Assembly (NCBI RefSeq): GCF_901472535.1
Contig: NZ_LR590470.1
Location: 372,001 to 436,000 of the forward strand
Source of the DNA: Sphingobacterium daejeonense
Lineage (GTDB): Bacteria; Bacteroidota; Bacteroidia; Sphingobacteriales; Sphingobacteriaceae
Direction: 5' to 3'
Length of the DNA: 64,000 bases
Shown here: positions 1 to 8,430 of the stretch, in pieces
Numbering within the stretch: position 1 is the stretch's first letter
How the letters are laid out: each line of letters opens with the position of its first letter
Notes under the pieces: generated by a model
What the model was told of the DNA's origin: nothing
The model's database searches: none
Seen by the model: only the letters and a program-made list of their open reading frames with translations
Made by a program: the position numbers and the translations under genes

Positions 1-2
1 AC

Positions 3-1310
3 CAATGGTATAGCAATCAAGCAGCAGGTGGACAATCAGGAAACATGATCTATATGGACGCGTTGGGTGAAGATTTTGTAATGACTGCCCAAGCTAATGG
101 ATGGTTCATTTCTGAATATAAATGGCAATCTCATAGAAGTGCAACTTCGTCGATTAACCAATTCAATTACGGCTTTTATTATGCATTAATTGGTAATGCC
201 AATGAAATCATTAATAATATTGATAATGCAGTAGGACCAGACGAAGACAAAAACTTCATTAAAGGACAAGCTTTAACCTATAGAGCATGGTGTTATTTCC
301 AAATGATCCAATTATTTGGAAACAGATATGTAAAAGGGGGTGATAATTCAGGGTTAGGTCTTCCCTTGATTCTGGAAAGAACAAAAGGGGCTAAACCAAG
401 AAATACTGTAGAAGAAGTATATGGTCAAATTAACAAAGATTTGGATGATGCAATTGCATTATTTGGAAATGCAGCTTCTAGACCAAATGTATCCCACTTA
501 AATATCGATGTTGCAAAAGGGGTAAAAGCAAGAGTTGCTTTGACTCAGCAAGATTATGTCGCTGCAGCAAAATTTGCTAAAGAAGCGCGTGCGGATTATA
601 CTTTGATGACCCAAAATCAATATCTGAATTCATTTGTTAATATTGATAATCCAGAATGGATTTGGGGTATACACCAAAGAGAAGATCAACCTACTTATTT
701 CTATTCATTTTACGCATATGTTGGTAACTTTAGCTCAACCAATACTCGTGGTAACCCAAAAGCTATCAACTCTCTATTGTACGATAAAATCTCTAGTACA
801 GATGTTAGAAAAAGATTATGGGACCCAACTGGAGCAGACAATAGCTTCCCATTAGCAGCAAGTGGAGTTCGTAAACCGTATATGACCAGAAAATTCACCC
901 TTCCAAATCCTGGAAATAGTAATGGTGATTTGATGTTCATGCGTGCTTCGGAGATGTTTTTAATCGAATCTGAAGCTTTGGCAAGAACTGCAGGAATGGA
1001 AAATCAAGCAAAAGAAGTTTTGTTAGAATTAGCTAAGACTAGAGATGCTAACTACACCTTATCTACAAATACTGGTGCAAATTTAATTGAAGAGATCTTG
1101 ACTCAAAGAAGAGTTGAGTTATGGGGAGAAGGTTTCAGATTTTATGATTTAAAAAGATTAAATCTGCCATTAAATAGAAATGGAGCCAACCATATCGCTT
1201 CTTTGGCAGTAGAATTCTCTGTCCCTGCTGGCGCTAAAGAATGGCAATTCTTAATCCCTCAAGGTGAAATCGACAGAACATTAGGTGTTGTTGTCCAAAA
1301 TCCTTTGTAG
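3..1310 (+). CDS. RagB/SusD family nutrient-uptake outer membrane lipoprotein (5'-truncated)
   Basis: The open frame runs in from the left edge (the frame is open from base 3; the ATG at 45 is internal), so the signal peptide, lipobox and first helices are missing. The 421 residues after base 45 have SusD features: a TPR-like helical start with a YRAWCYFQMIQLFG segment, a central LPLILERT loop, and a C-terminal part with MRASEMFLIESEALAR and ILTQRRVELWGEGFRFYDLKR, typical of SusD-like folds (PF14322/PF07980). SusD proteins cap a SusC TonB-dependent porin at the cell surface and bind oligosaccharides or other nutrients. The SusC partner is expected just left of the window. The gene ends at a strong terminator shared with the convergent acyl-CoA dehydrogenase. 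The substrate cannot be told from what is present. Confidence 0.93.
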   Translation, partial: QWYSNQAAGGQSGNMIYMDALGEDFVMTAQANGWFISEYKWQSHRSATSSINQFNYGFYYALIGNANEIINNIDNAVGPDEDKNFIKGQALTYRAWCYFQMIQLFGNRYVKGGDNSGLGLPLILERTKGAKPRNTVEEVYGQINKDLDDAIALFGNAASRPNVSHLNIDVAKGVKARVALTQQDYVAAAKFAKEARADYTLMTQNQYLNSFVNIDNPEWIWGIHQREDQPTYFYSFYAYVGNFSSTNTRGNPKAINSLLYDKISSTDVRKRLWDPTGADNSFPLAASGVRKPYMTRKFTLPNPGNSNGDLMFMRASEMFLIESEALARTAGMENQAKEVLLELAKTRDANYTLSTNTGANLIEEILTQRRVELWGEGFRFYDLKRLNLPLNRNGANHIASLAVEFSVPAGAKEWQFLIPQGEIDRTLGVVVQNPL

Positions 1311-1330
1311 GTAAAAATTAACAATACAAT

Positions 1331-1363
1331 AAAAGCCGGGCAATTGGCCCGGCTTTTTGTTTT
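1331..1363. terminator. Bidirectional rho-independent terminator
   Basis: GC-rich stem AAAAGCCGGG / CCCGGCTTTT around a short CAATTGG loop, with T-rich tails on both strands. It lies between the convergent SusD gene and the acyl-CoA dehydrogenase and can serve both. Confidence 0.85.
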
Positions 1364-1385
1364 AGTCACTATTGTTTATTATTAA

Positions 1386-2534
1386 TTATACCTTTTCTAT
1401 CTCAAAAACTTCTCTTGCAATTACCAGTCTCTGAATCTCTGAAGTTCCTTCATAGATCTGTGTAATCTTAGCATCACGCATCAATCTTTCTACATGGTAC
1501 TCTTTGACATATCCATAACCTCCGTGGATTTGTACTGCCTCAACCGTATGTTTCATAGCCACTTCAGAGGTATTCAGCTTGGCCATGGCAGCTACCTTTC
1601 CATAAGGTAATCCTTGGTCTTTTGTCCAAGCCGCTTTATAGGTCAGCAATCTGGCGGCCTCAATATCCACTTCCATGTCTGCCAGTTTAAATTGAATCGC
1701 TTGATGATCAGAAATGGGTTTTCCAAAAGTTTTTCTTTCTTTGGAATACGCTAATGCCAGGTCATATGCCCCAGCAGCAATCCCCAAAGCTTGTGCTGCA
1801 ATTCCAATCCTTCCGCCATCCAATGTTTTCATGGCAAACTTAAATCCAAAACCATCTTCACCTATTCTATTTTCTTTAGGCACCTTGACATCAGAAAACA
1901 TTAAAGAATGTGTATCCGAACTCCGGATCCCCAATTTATTTTCCTTAGGACCAATGCTGAAGCCTTCAGTTCCTTTTTCAACGATTAGGGCATTGATGCC
2001 CCGATGGCCTTTTTCTGGGTCCGTTTGTGCTATGACAATATAAATATCTGCATTCCCTCCATTGGTAATCCAGTTTTTGGTGCCGTTCAACAAATAATAA
2101 TCTCCTTTATCTTCGGCCATGGTGTGTTGAGATGAAGCGTCAGATCCTGCTTCTGGCTCTGATAAAGCAAATGCGCCCAATTTCTCGCCAGAAGCTAGAG
2201 GCTTAAGGTATTTCTGCTTTTGTTCCTCAGTTCCAAATTCGTTTAATCCGTAAAGGACCAATGAATTGTGAGCTGACATAATAACTGCAGCGGAAGCATC
2301 AATCTTAGCAATTTCCTCCAACGCCAAGACATAAGCCATCGTATCCATTCCTGCACCACCATATTCCTCGGGAACCATAATCCCCATAAACCCCAATTCT
2401 CCCATCTTCTTTACAAATTCTGTGGGAAACTTAGCCGCTTCATCCCGTTCTATAACTCCAGGCTTAAGTTCTTGTGCAAATTCACGAGCAGCATCTCGAA
2501 TCATTTTATGCTCTTCTGATAGTTCGAAATTCAT
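1386..2534 (-). CDS. Acyl-CoA dehydrogenase (short/medium-chain type)
   Basis: A 382-residue, full-length member of the FAD-dependent acyl-CoA dehydrogenase family, which catalyses alpha,beta-dehydrogenation of acyl-CoA in beta-oxidation or branched amino-acid breakdown and passes electrons to ETF. Seen in the sequence: the N-terminal helical domain ([14 protein letters not shown]...), the [12 protein letters not shown] flavin/substrate segment near residue 125, the [23 protein letters not shown] stretch typical of the C-terminal domain (split here over residues ~265-290), and IYEGTSEIQ near the C-terminus, where Glu362 is the expected catalytic base of butyryl-CoA-type enzymes. It stands alone, divergent from the peroxiredoxin gene. 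The acyl chain preference is not determinable. Confidence 0.95.
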   Translation of the reverse strand: MNFELSEEHKMIRDAAREFAQELKPGVIERDEAAKFPTEFVKKMGELGFMGIMVPEEYGGAGMDTMAYVLALEEIAKIDASAAVIMSAHNSLVLYGLNEFGTEEQKQKYLKPLASGEKLGAFALSEPEAGSDASSQHTMAEDKGDYYLLNGTKNWITNGGNADIYIVIAQTDPEKGHRGINALIVEKGTEGFSIGPKENKLGIRSSDTHSLMFSDVKVPKENRIGEDGFGFKFAMKTLDGGRIGIAAQALGIAAGAYDLALAYSKERKTFGKPISDHQAIQFKLADMEVDIEAARLLTYKAAWTKDQGLPYGKVAAMAKLNTSEVAMKHTVEAVQIHGGYGYVKEYHVERLMRDAKITQIYEGTSEIQRLVIAREVFEIEKV

Positions 2535-2765
2535 ATCATTGTTTATATGGTATAACCAAATATAATTAAATATTATTATGCAAGCATAATAAATTCAAAA
2601 AAATAAATGCTCATATCAAGAATTTTTTAAATTCTACTAAACCAATGTTCTCGCTTGAACGTTATATAGTTAAGTGTATTTTTTAGTAAAGAGAGTGTAA
2701 GATTTGAAGTTTCAAATTTTCAATTTTGCGTTTTTCAATAAAATCTACTATATTGGTAGAGTAAA

Positions 2766-2773
2766 TAAATTTG
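2766..2773 (+). promoter_or_regulatory. Candidate Bacteroidota -7 box upstream of the peroxiredoxin
   Basis: TAAATTTG matches the Bacteroidota sigma-ABfr -7 consensus TAnnTTTG and sits 22 bp before the peroxiredoxin ATG. No convincing -33 TTG element is seen at the usual distance. The rest of the 260-bp divergent gap (2535-2794) is AT-rich with nothing else I can name. Confidence 0.4.
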
Positions 2774-2794
2774 TTCATTATAAACAATTAAGAT

Positions 2795-3430
2795 ATGAGT
2801 TTAAGATTAGGTGATGAAGCACCAAACTTTCAAGCTAAAACAACAGCAGGAGATATTGATTTCTACGATTATATAGATGGCAAATGGGCAGTGTTATATT
2901 CCCACCCTTCTGATTATACTCCTGTATGTACGACCGAACTTGGCAGAACAGCGCAATTAAAGTCTGAATTTGATAAAAGAAATGTTAAGGTTTTGGCATT
3001 AAGTGTCGATTCAGTCGAAGATCACAATGAATGGGTGAAAGATATCAATGAAACCCAAAATACAGAAGTTAATTTTCCGATCATTGCAGATGAGGATAGA
3101 CATATTGCCGAATTATATGATATGATCCATCCGAATGCTTCCGCAACGGCAACAGTGCGTTCTGTATTTGTTATTGGTCCAGATAAGAAAATTAAATTAT
3201 CATTGACCTATCCAGCATCAACAGGAAGAAACTTTAATGAGATTCTGCGGGTGATCGATTCTTTGCAGCTTACGGATCAATATCAAGTGGCAACACCTGC
3301 AGATTGGAATGATGGGGAGGATGTAATTGTGGTACCGGCAATCAAAACAGAAGATATTCCTGCGAAATTCCCTAAAGGATTTAAAGAAATAAAGCCTTAT
3401 TTGAGAACAACGCCTCAACCCAACAAATAG
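2795..3430 (+). CDS. Peroxiredoxin, 1-Cys (Prx6-type)
   Basis: A 211-residue thiol peroxidase that reduces H2O2 and alkyl hydroperoxides in the cytoplasm. The active-site motif is HPSDYTPVCTTELGR with the peroxidatic Cys45. The longer C-terminal extension (after residue ~160: RVIDSLQLTDQYQVATPADW, then VVPAIKTEDI) is characteristic of the Prx6 subfamily rather than AhpC. No second Cys in a resolving position is visible, consistent with 1-Cys chemistry. The start is fixed by an ATG after a TAnnTTTG-type box. The gene is monocistronic and ends at a hairpin. Confidence 0.95.
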   Translation: MSLRLGDEAPNFQAKTTAGDIDFYDYIDGKWAVLYSHPSDYTPVCTTELGRTAQLKSEFDKRNVKVLALSVDSVEDHNEWVKDINETQNTEVNFPIIADEDRHIAELYDMIHPNASATATVRSVFVIGPDKKIKLSLTYPASTGRNFNEILRVIDSLQLTDQYQVATPADWNDGEDVIVVPAIKTEDIPAKFPKGFKEIKPYLRTTPQPNK

Positions 3431-3463
3431 TTATCCATTAAAAATCATTTAATAGAATATAAT

Positions 3464-3494
3464 AAAGGCCAGCTGTGATCAGTTGGCTTTTTCT
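3464..3494 (+). terminator. Rho-independent terminator after the peroxiredoxin
   Basis: Hairpin AAGGCCAGCT / AGTTGGCTTT (one G-U-type mismatch) followed by TTTCTTT. It overlaps the last codons of the convergent small membrane protein gene. Confidence 0.7.
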
Positions 3495-3685
3495 TTGAAG
3501 GGATTTTTCTTTTTCCGAGGTACGATGTAAGAAGTGATCAAAGCAATCAAAAATACCAATGAAACCTGTTTCAATAAAACAGAGTAATTAAGTTCAAATG
3601 TATTGTTTGATGAGAAGTATTGAAAAACCTGAATAAAAACAACCAGGGCTAAGAAAATGAAAAAATAGGTCCAGAAGGTCCTCAT
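3479..3685 (-). CDS. Small two-helix membrane protein, unknown function
   Basis: A 68-residue protein with two hydrophobic segments (about residues 5-22 and 40-59) and a basic C-terminus (VPRKKKNPFKEK), predicted as a hairpin membrane protein with a cytoplasmic tail. No family is recognised. Its stop lies inside the terminator hairpin of the convergent peroxiredoxin gene. Codon use looks like its neighbours. It could be a spurious ORF, but the clean two-helix topology and positive-inside tail favour a real gene. Confidence 0.5.
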   Translation of the reverse strand: MRTFWTYFFIFLALVVFIQVFQYFSSNNTFELNYSVLLKQVSLVFLIALITSYIVPRKKKNPFKEKAN

Positions 3686-3777
3686 ATATGATTTTATTAA
3701 TTTTTATTAAATATACCGAATAAGTTGTTTAAAATCAAAGAGATATATTTTGTTTTGTTTAATTGTGCCGAAAACAA

Positions 3778-3812
3778 AAACGAGGTGCTACTTTTCGTAA
3801 CACCTCGTTTGA
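3778..3812 (-). terminator. Terminator after the sigma factor/protease operon
   Basis: Perfect 10-bp stem AAACGAGGTG / CACCTCGTTT, A-rich upstream on the plus strand so that the minus-strand transcript ends in a U-rich tail. It lies 20 bp past the protease stop codon. Confidence 0.75.
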
Positions 3813-3832
3813 TACAAAAGTCCAATTTATTT

Positions 3833-4906
3833 TTAGTATACCTTCACCATGTAGATGTAGTCTTGCAACTTCTTGATCTGCTCAGTGCGCGGTAAATTTG
3901 ATAGGCTGTTTTTATTGTTTAATACAATGTTTCCTTTTAAAGATTCCTCAGGGATTCTGTTCAATGTTTCGATCAGTGCTTTAGTTTTGATCGCAAAAGC
4001 TGCACCGTCTATACCTTTTTGTTTCCCGGAGATAATACCGATGATATTTCCGTTTTTATCCAATACAGGACCACCACTATTACCCGGGTTTACAGGAACA
4101 GAAATTTGATAGGCTGTGGTATCACCGCTATATCCAGTTGAAGAACTTAAATATCCCTCACCGTATACAGCTTCATCACGTGGGTAACCAATCGTATAGA
4201 TTCCTTCACCTAAATCCATATTCTGCTTTTTGAATGTATATGGAATGTTTGGTGCTTGAGCTGCAAAACTAGAATCCGAAATATGTAAAATCGCTAAATC
4301 TTTTTCAGGATCTGTAAAGATTACTGAAGCTTTAAATGAATTTCCTTTACTGTTTTGTAGATGTATAGAATCCGCTCCACTAACAACGTGATAATTAGTT
4401 ACTGCATAACCATCTTTCGTCAACATAAATCCTGTTGCTCCAAATTGTAAAGGATCCTTAGGCGTATTTTCTTTATTGTTGATATTGCGGATGGCATTGT
4501 TGTGAGCATTAACATTGCGTTTAACATTGTTAATCTCTCTTTTAAGCGCACTATAATCAGAATTGGTCCTACGCAGTGTCGAAAAGTATCCGGTTGAATA
4601 CAGCGTAGCTAATGAAGAAAGAACAGCAACAGCCGCAGCTGCAACAGCATTTATCTTCAATTTCTTCCACATACGTACGATGATAGGGGCAGAAGGTTGT
4701 TCTTGTATAGTCGTAGCCAATTGATTCTTGAACTCAGCGCGGGCATCGTGACGCTTCATGGTCTGCACGAATTCTGCATGCGATAAGTATAAAGCATTCA
4801 ATTCTTGGTCTTGATTGCACAATAATTCGAACTCCTCCCTTTCTTTAGGACTCATTTGCCCATTGAGGTAGCGGTCTGCTAATTCTAAAAATTCCTGCTG
4901 TCTCAT
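3833..4906 (-). CDS. Membrane-anchored trypsin-like serine protease with anti-sigma-like N-terminus
   Basis: 357 residues in four visible parts. Residues 1-60 (LADRYLNGQMSPKEREEFELL...) resemble the cytoplasmic start of FecR/anti-sigma proteins. A single hydrophobic helix lies at about 86-104. A short coiled-coil-like linker (115-145, rich in KREINNVKR) follows. Then comes a trypsin-like S1C/DegP-type domain with catalytic residues His173 (TNYHVVSG), Asp203 (DLAIL) and Ser277 (NPGNSGGP). No PDZ domain is seen. Topology places the protease in the periplasm and the N-terminus in the cytoplasm. The gene starts 11 bp after the stop of an ECF sigma factor, so it is probably that sigma factor's partner. 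The sigma-binding role is inferred from position and N-terminal resemblance only. Confidence 0.85.
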   Translation of the reverse strand: MRQQEFLELADRYLNGQMSPKEREEFELLCNQDQELNALYLSHAEFVQTMKRHDARAEFKNQLATTIQEQPSAPIIVRMWKKLKINAVAAAAVAVLSSLATLYSTGYFSTLRRTNSDYSALKREINNVKRNVNAHNNAIRNINNKENTPKDPLQFGATGFMLTKDGYAVTNYHVVSGADSIHLQNSKGNSFKASVIFTDPEKDLAILHISDSSFAAQAPNIPYTFKKQNMDLGEGIYTIGYPRDEAVYGEGYLSSSTGYSGDTTAYQISVPVNPGNSGGPVLDKNGNIIGIISGKQKGIDGAAFAIKTKALIETLNRIPEESLKGNIVLNNKNSLSNLPRTEQIKKLQDYIYMVKVY

Positions 4907-4917
4907 GTCAACTATTG

Positions 4918-5502
4918 CTAATCAGATTTTTGATCAAAGAACAGTTTCTTCAATCGTTGTAAACATTTGTACTTCTGAGTCTTTGCATTATCAGTATTTG
5001 TGTAGCCAAATTTCGCGCAGATTTCGTTCATCGACTTATTACGAATGTAGAAATCTCTTAAGATAGTTTGGCAGGGTTCGCCTAATTGATTCATTGCAGA
5101 ATCCATCTTGGCAAACTCATGTTCTTTTTGGAGATGAATCTGAACATCGCTCTCAACATCTGCAATTTCCAAACCATCGGAGTCCGAGGTACCCATTGCA
5201 TTTTCTCTTTTGTTGATCTGCTTCAGCCATAATCTCCTGCTCACAGCATAAAGAAAAGTACTTAATTTGCTGCTTAATTCAAAGTTCTCATGAGTAACTT
5301 TGTCATACAATACCATAACCGCTTCTTGAAAAACATCTTTGGCTTCGTCTTCGGAACCATTGTTTCCAGTTATTAGATGCGAGACAGATGGATAACAAGT
5401 TTTGTATATGTAGGATATAACTGAGTTGTCCCCACTGCGTAAACCTTCTAGTAACTCCCTGTCATCGCGGGTTTTTGGTAATATTTGCCTTATTTTACTC
5501 AC
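4918..5502 (-). CDS. ECF-type RNA polymerase sigma factor
   Basis: A 194-residue sigma-70 family protein with only regions 2 and 4, as in extracytoplasmic-function sigma factors. Region 2 covers about residues 28-95 (ISYIYKTCYPSVSHLI, EDEAKDVFQEAVMVLYDK, FLYAVSRRLWLKQINKR). Region 4 covers about 135-185 (GEPCQTILRDFYIRNKSMNEIC..., an HTH with NAKTQKYKCLQRLKKLF). It is first in a two-gene operon with the anti-sigma-like protease (11-bp gap), suggesting envelope-stress or signal-dependent control. No perfect TAnnTTTG box was found upstream; the 5503-5640 gap is AT-rich. Confidence 0.9.
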   Translation of the reverse strand: MSKIRQILPKTRDDRELLEGLRSGDNSVISYIYKTCYPSVSHLITGNNGSEDEAKDVFQEAVMVLYDKVTHENFELSSKLSTFLYAVSRRLWLKQINKRENAMGTSDSDGLEIADVESDVQIHLQKEHEFAKMDSAMNQLGEPCQTILRDFYIRNKSMNEICAKFGYTNTDNAKTQKYKCLQRLKKLFFDQKSD

Positions 5503-5637
5503 TTATTAATACCCTTATTTTCAAATAGTAACCCAAGAATCTTTATTTTTTTTCTTATTTACAATTTCGTTTCCAAACGTAAGAGATTTTTTATGGATTA
5601 ACAATGCCATATGAAATCTATTAAAATTTTTTAAAAA

Positions 5638-5672
5638 CAAAAGACACCTACCTATTCAGCGGGTGTCTTAAA
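5638..5672 (-). terminator. Terminator after the DUF4870 gene
   Basis: Stem AAGACACC / GGGTGTCTT with a 12-base loop. The A-rich plus-strand flank gives a U-tail on the minus transcript. It lies immediately downstream of the DUF4870 stop codon. Confidence 0.7.
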
Positions 5673-5679
5673 CAAGTTT

Positions 5680-6054
5680 TTATATCGTGGACTCTACAAT
5701 CCTGAAAATAAACTGTTTATAATATTCCCCCAAAATTGGAACAGGCTTCTTATTTCCATTGGCAGCATTGATCACGCCAACAATCCATAATACGACCATC
5801 AAAATAACAACAACAATGGAAAGCAACCAACCTATTAGTGGGATATAGCGCAATATACCTCCTACAAATAAGGTTAAGAAGATACCCAATGACTGACGGA
5901 TATGATAGGTCGCAAAATCATTACGCTTCTCGTTGTTCAATACAAAGGCAATAATAAGACCAATGATGGTGAGATAGGCGATTATGGCAATGTTTTTACC
6001 ATCGTTCACAGAATTGCTCCCGCCATTCTCTAGAGGTGTTTGTGGATTTTCCAT
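5680..6054 (-). CDS. DUF4870 domain-containing membrane protein
   Basis: 124 residues from the ATG at 6054 (MENPQTPLENGG...). An upstream in-frame ATG at 6111 would add a polar, low-complexity stretch with no family match, so the shorter start is preferred. After a short polar N-terminus there are three hydrophobic segments: IAIIAYLTIIGLIIAFVL, then the conserved FATYHIRQSLGIF motif of the family followed by a glycine-rich helix, and a final LLSIVVVILMVVLWIVGVINAANGNKKPVP segment (split across residues ~78-107). DUF4870 proteins are small inner-membrane proteins of unknown function. The gene is monocistronic. Confidence 0.85.
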   Translation of the reverse strand: MENPQTPLENGGSNSVNDGKNIAIIAYLTIIGLIIAFVLNNEKRNDFATYHIRQSLGIFLTLFVGGILRYIPLIGWLLSIVVVILMVVLWIVGVINAANGNKKPVPILGEYYKQFIFRIVESTI

Positions 6055-6168
6055 AAGATTAAGGTTATAATGTTGATTAAAATTAAGATAAAATTTTTGA
6101 TTTTTCCCCAAAACCTATTTAGAAACAAAACTTAAACTATGTTTGTTGCTAATTATAAAAGGAAAATT

Positions 6169-6396
6169 ATGGAGGAGAAAATTATTAAATACGATCACCC
6201 AAACGGGCAAATTACCGTTCTGTGGAGACCAAAAAAATGTATCCATTCTGCAGTATGTGTCAATATGTTGCCTGCAGTGTATGATCCAGGACCTAGACCT
6301 TGGGTAAAACCGGAAAATGCAACCACCCAAGAATTAGTCGATCAGATAAATCGATGTCCTTCCGGGGCATTGCAATATGAACTCCATAACAATTAA
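6169..6396 (+). CDS. Divergent 4Fe-4S mono-cluster protein (YjdI-like)
   Basis: 75 residues from the ATG at 6169 (MEEKIIKYDH). The longer ORF start at 6139 is rejected because an A/G-rich AAAAGGAAAA lies just before 6169. It matches the Fer4_19/YjdI family: WRPKKCIHSAVCV supplies two cysteines and NRCPSGALQYE a third, with a PWVKPENA link between. The protein probably binds a single iron-sulfur cluster and may act as a small electron carrier; its partner is unknown. The gene is followed directly by a terminator and the tRNA-Asp cluster on the other strand. Confidence 0.85.
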   Translation: MEEKIIKYDHPNGQITVLWRPKKCIHSAVCVNMLPAVYDPGPRPWVKPENATTQELVDQINRCPSGALQYELHNN

Positions 6397-6423
6397 GGAG
6401 CAGCGATTTAAAAACCGATAAAA

Positions 6424-6465
6424 CAAAAAAACCTTGAAAATTATCTTTTCAAGGTTTTTGTTTTT
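6424..6465. terminator. Bidirectional terminator between the 4Fe-4S gene and tRNA-Asp genes
   Basis: Stem ACCTTGAAAA / TTTTCAAGGT with TTATC loop, flanked by A-runs on the left and T-runs on the right, so it can stop transcription in both directions. It touches the 3' end of the first tRNA-Asp. Confidence 0.8.
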
Positions 6466-6542
6466 TGGCGGTCTGGACGGGACTCGAACCCGCGACCCCA
6501 TGCGTGACAGGCATGTATTCTAACCAGCTGAACTACCAGACC
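6466..6542 (-). tRNA. tRNA-Asp (GTC), copy 1
   Basis: On the minus strand: acceptor GGTCTGG paired with CCAGACC, discriminator G, D arm with TTCAGCTGGTTAGAA, anticodon stem CATGC/GCATG around loop CTGTCAC (anticodon GTC), and T arm with GGTTCGAGTCC. This copy is followed by an encoded CCA (6466-6468). It is the promoter-distal member of a tandem triplet. Confidence 0.97.
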
Positions 6543-6594
6543 AAAAAATATGTAATAAAGAACAAATTGAAGCTGTGCTTCATTTTAATTTTAG

Positions 6595-6668
6595 CGGTCT
6601 GGACGGGACTCGAACCCGCGACCCCATGCGTGACAGGCATGTATTCTAACCAGCTGAACTACCAGACC
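6595..6668 (-). tRNA. tRNA-Asp (GTC), copy 2
   Basis: The tRNA body is identical to copy 1, anticodon GTC. The 3' CCA is not encoded (CTA follows the discriminator). About 52 bp of AT-rich spacer separates it from copy 1. Confidence 0.97.
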
Positions 6669-6721
6669 TAAAATCTTAAAATTAAAAAGAACTCTTTGAA
6701 GAAACGCTTCGCTTTTTCTAG

Positions 6722-6795
6722 CGGTCTGGACGGGACTCGAACCCGCGACCCCATGCGTGACAGGCATGTATTCTAACCAGCTGAACTACCAGACC
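6722..6795 (-). tRNA. tRNA-Asp (GTC), copy 3
   Basis: The tRNA body is identical to copies 1 and 2, anticodon GTC, no encoded CCA. It is the first-transcribed copy. The three genes are likely processed from one transcript. Confidence 0.97.
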
Positions 6796-6868
6796 CTTTC
6801 CCTTCTTTTTAGAAGGTGTGCAAATATAGTGTTTATTTCCTTATCTGCTAATAAATTTTTCAAAAATC

Positions 6869-7942
6869 TTACTCTACAGCGCCCTCTTTCATCTTTTCAG
6901 CATTCTCAGCAAACTGCAATGCATCGATAATCTCCTGAATATCACCATCCATAATAGACGGAAGGTTGTACATCGTCAATCCAATACGGTGCTCAGTCAC
7001 ACGTCCCTGAGGGTAGTTGTAAGTACGGATTTTTGCCGAACGGTCACCAGTCGAAACCATAGTCTTACGCTTGGCAGCAATATCCCCGTGTTTTTTCTGA
7101 ACCTCAAGCTCATATAATTTGTTGCGAAGCATCTCCATCGCCAACTCACGGTTAGCAAGCTGTGAACGCTCTACTTGACAAACAACAACAATACCCGATG
7201 GCTTATGCGTCAACTGAACCTTAGTTTCTACCTTGTTCACGTTCTGACCACCAGCACCTCCCGATCGTGATGTTTGCATCTCAATATCTCCTGGGTTCAA
7301 TTCTACGTCCACCTCTTCCGCTTCAGGCAAAACCGCAACAGAAGCCGCTGATGTATGAACACGACCCTGAGTCTCTGTGTCTGGAACACGTTGAACACGG
7401 TGAACTCCAGATTCATACTTTAATTGACCGTAAACATCTTCTCCAATGACCTTTAAGATGACCTCTTTATAACCGCCAGAAGTTCCTTCGGTGACATCCA
7501 TAACCTCATTTCTCCAACCTTTCGTCTCGAAAAATCGAGTGTACATACGGTATAAGTCCCCAGCAAATAATGCAGCCTCATCACCTCCTGTACCTCCGCG
7601 AATCTCAATAATAGCATTCTTAGCATCCTCCGGATCCTTTGGAATCAACATTAAGCGAATCTCCTCTTCTTTCTCCTCCTTCTCAGTATATAAAATATCT
7701 AACTCCTCTTTGGCCATCTCCCTCAATTCCTGATCCTTCTCATTGATTAAAATATCCTTATTGGTGTCGATATTGCTAACCATATTCTTGTAAATATGGT
7801 ATTGTTCCACAATCTTGCTCAAGTCTTTGTACTCCTTGTTCAATTTTGCAAAACGCTTCATATCGCTGATGGTATCCGGATTGCTTAACTCTCTTTCAAC
7901 TTCTTCCCAGCGCTCTTTTATTGCTTGTAGTTTCTCTAACAT
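6869..7942 (-). CDS. prfA: Peptide chain release factor 1
   Basis: 357 residues, the normal RF1 length. RF1 recognises UAA and UAG stop codons and triggers peptide release on the ribosome. The universal GGQ catalytic loop is at 231-233 ([15 protein letters not shown]), and the stop-codon-reading PxT element is PDT at 187-189 ([10 protein letters not shown]), which marks RF1 rather than RF2 (SPF). The N-terminal domain is a coiled coil (residues 1-100). The [21 protein letters not shown] signature supports RF1. The gene is uninterrupted and apparently monocistronic. Confidence 0.97.
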   Translation of the reverse strand: MLEKLQAIKERWEEVERELSNPDTISDMKRFAKLNKEYKDLSKIVEQYHIYKNMVSNIDTNKDILINEKDQELREMAKEELDILYTEKEEKEEEIRLMLIPKDPEDAKNAIIEIRGGTGGDEAALFAGDLYRMYTRFFETKGWRNEVMDVTEGTSGGYKEVILKVIGEDVYGQLKYESGVHRVQRVPDTETQGRVHTSAASVAVLPEAEEVDVELNPGDIEMQTSRSGGAGGQNVNKVETKVQLTHKPSGIVVVCQVERSQLANRELAMEMLRNKLYELEVQKKHGDIAAKRKTMVSTGDRSAKIRTYNYPQGRVTEHRIGLTMYNLPSIMDGDIQEIIDALQFAENAEKMKEGAVE

Positions 7943-8031
7943 AATTTTTGCATGTATATAGATAAACCAAAATGTGTTCGGTCACTATAATTAATCGACA
8001 AAAATAAAGATTTTTATGCGCTTTTAAAGTA

Positions 8032-8361
8032 CTAATGCGAAGAAACTGCTTTTAACCCCACGATAGAACCAATCAAAGTCATAATAAAGAAGATACGCCA
8101 GAAATCTGTAGGCTCTTTAAAGAAGAAAATACCCATTAAAACAGTTCCTACGGCTCCAATACCAGACCATACGGCATAAGCAGTTCCTAAGGGTAATGTG
8201 CTGGTGGCTTTGATCAACAAACCCATACTAATAGTCACGCTAACCAGAAAGCCAAGGTACCAAAGATACATTTCATTGCCGGTCGAATCTTTCGCACGGC
8301 CAATACAATAAGTAAAGGCGACTTCAAATAGACCGCCTATAATCAATAAAATCCAATTCAT
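8032..8361 (-). CDS. SMR-family small multidrug/guanidinium exporter
   Basis: 109 residues from the ATG at 8361 (MNWILLIIGG); the upstream in-frame start at 8385 adds only eight residues and breaks family alignment. Four hydrophobic helices fill the protein. The conserved membrane glutamate is in GGLFEVAFTY (Glu at about residue 12), and the helix-3 signature is LPLGTAYAVWSGIGAVGT. The LPxGTAYAVWxGIGAVG pattern is closer to SugE/Gdx guanidinium exporters than to EmrE multidrug pumps, but heterodimeric SMR pairs cannot be excluded. It lies 70 bp downstream of a Crp-like regulator on the same strand. Confidence 0.85.
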   Translation of the reverse strand: MNWILLIIGGLFEVAFTYCIGRAKDSTGNEMYLWYLGFLVSVTISMGLLIKATSTLPLGTAYAVWSGIGAVGTVLMGIFFFKEPTDFWRIFFIMTLIGSIVGLKAVSSH

Positions 8362-8430
8362 GTTAAAAATAAATAAGAGGGGCAAATGTCCTCTTAATTT
8401 AAACAGAAACCTTTTACAAATGTTAAAAAA

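Noticed and set aside
6465..6671. Plus-strand ORF of 68 codons with a repeated WTGLEPATPCVTG
   Set aside because: It is the antisense of two tRNA-Asp genes, a well-known spurious protein in databases.
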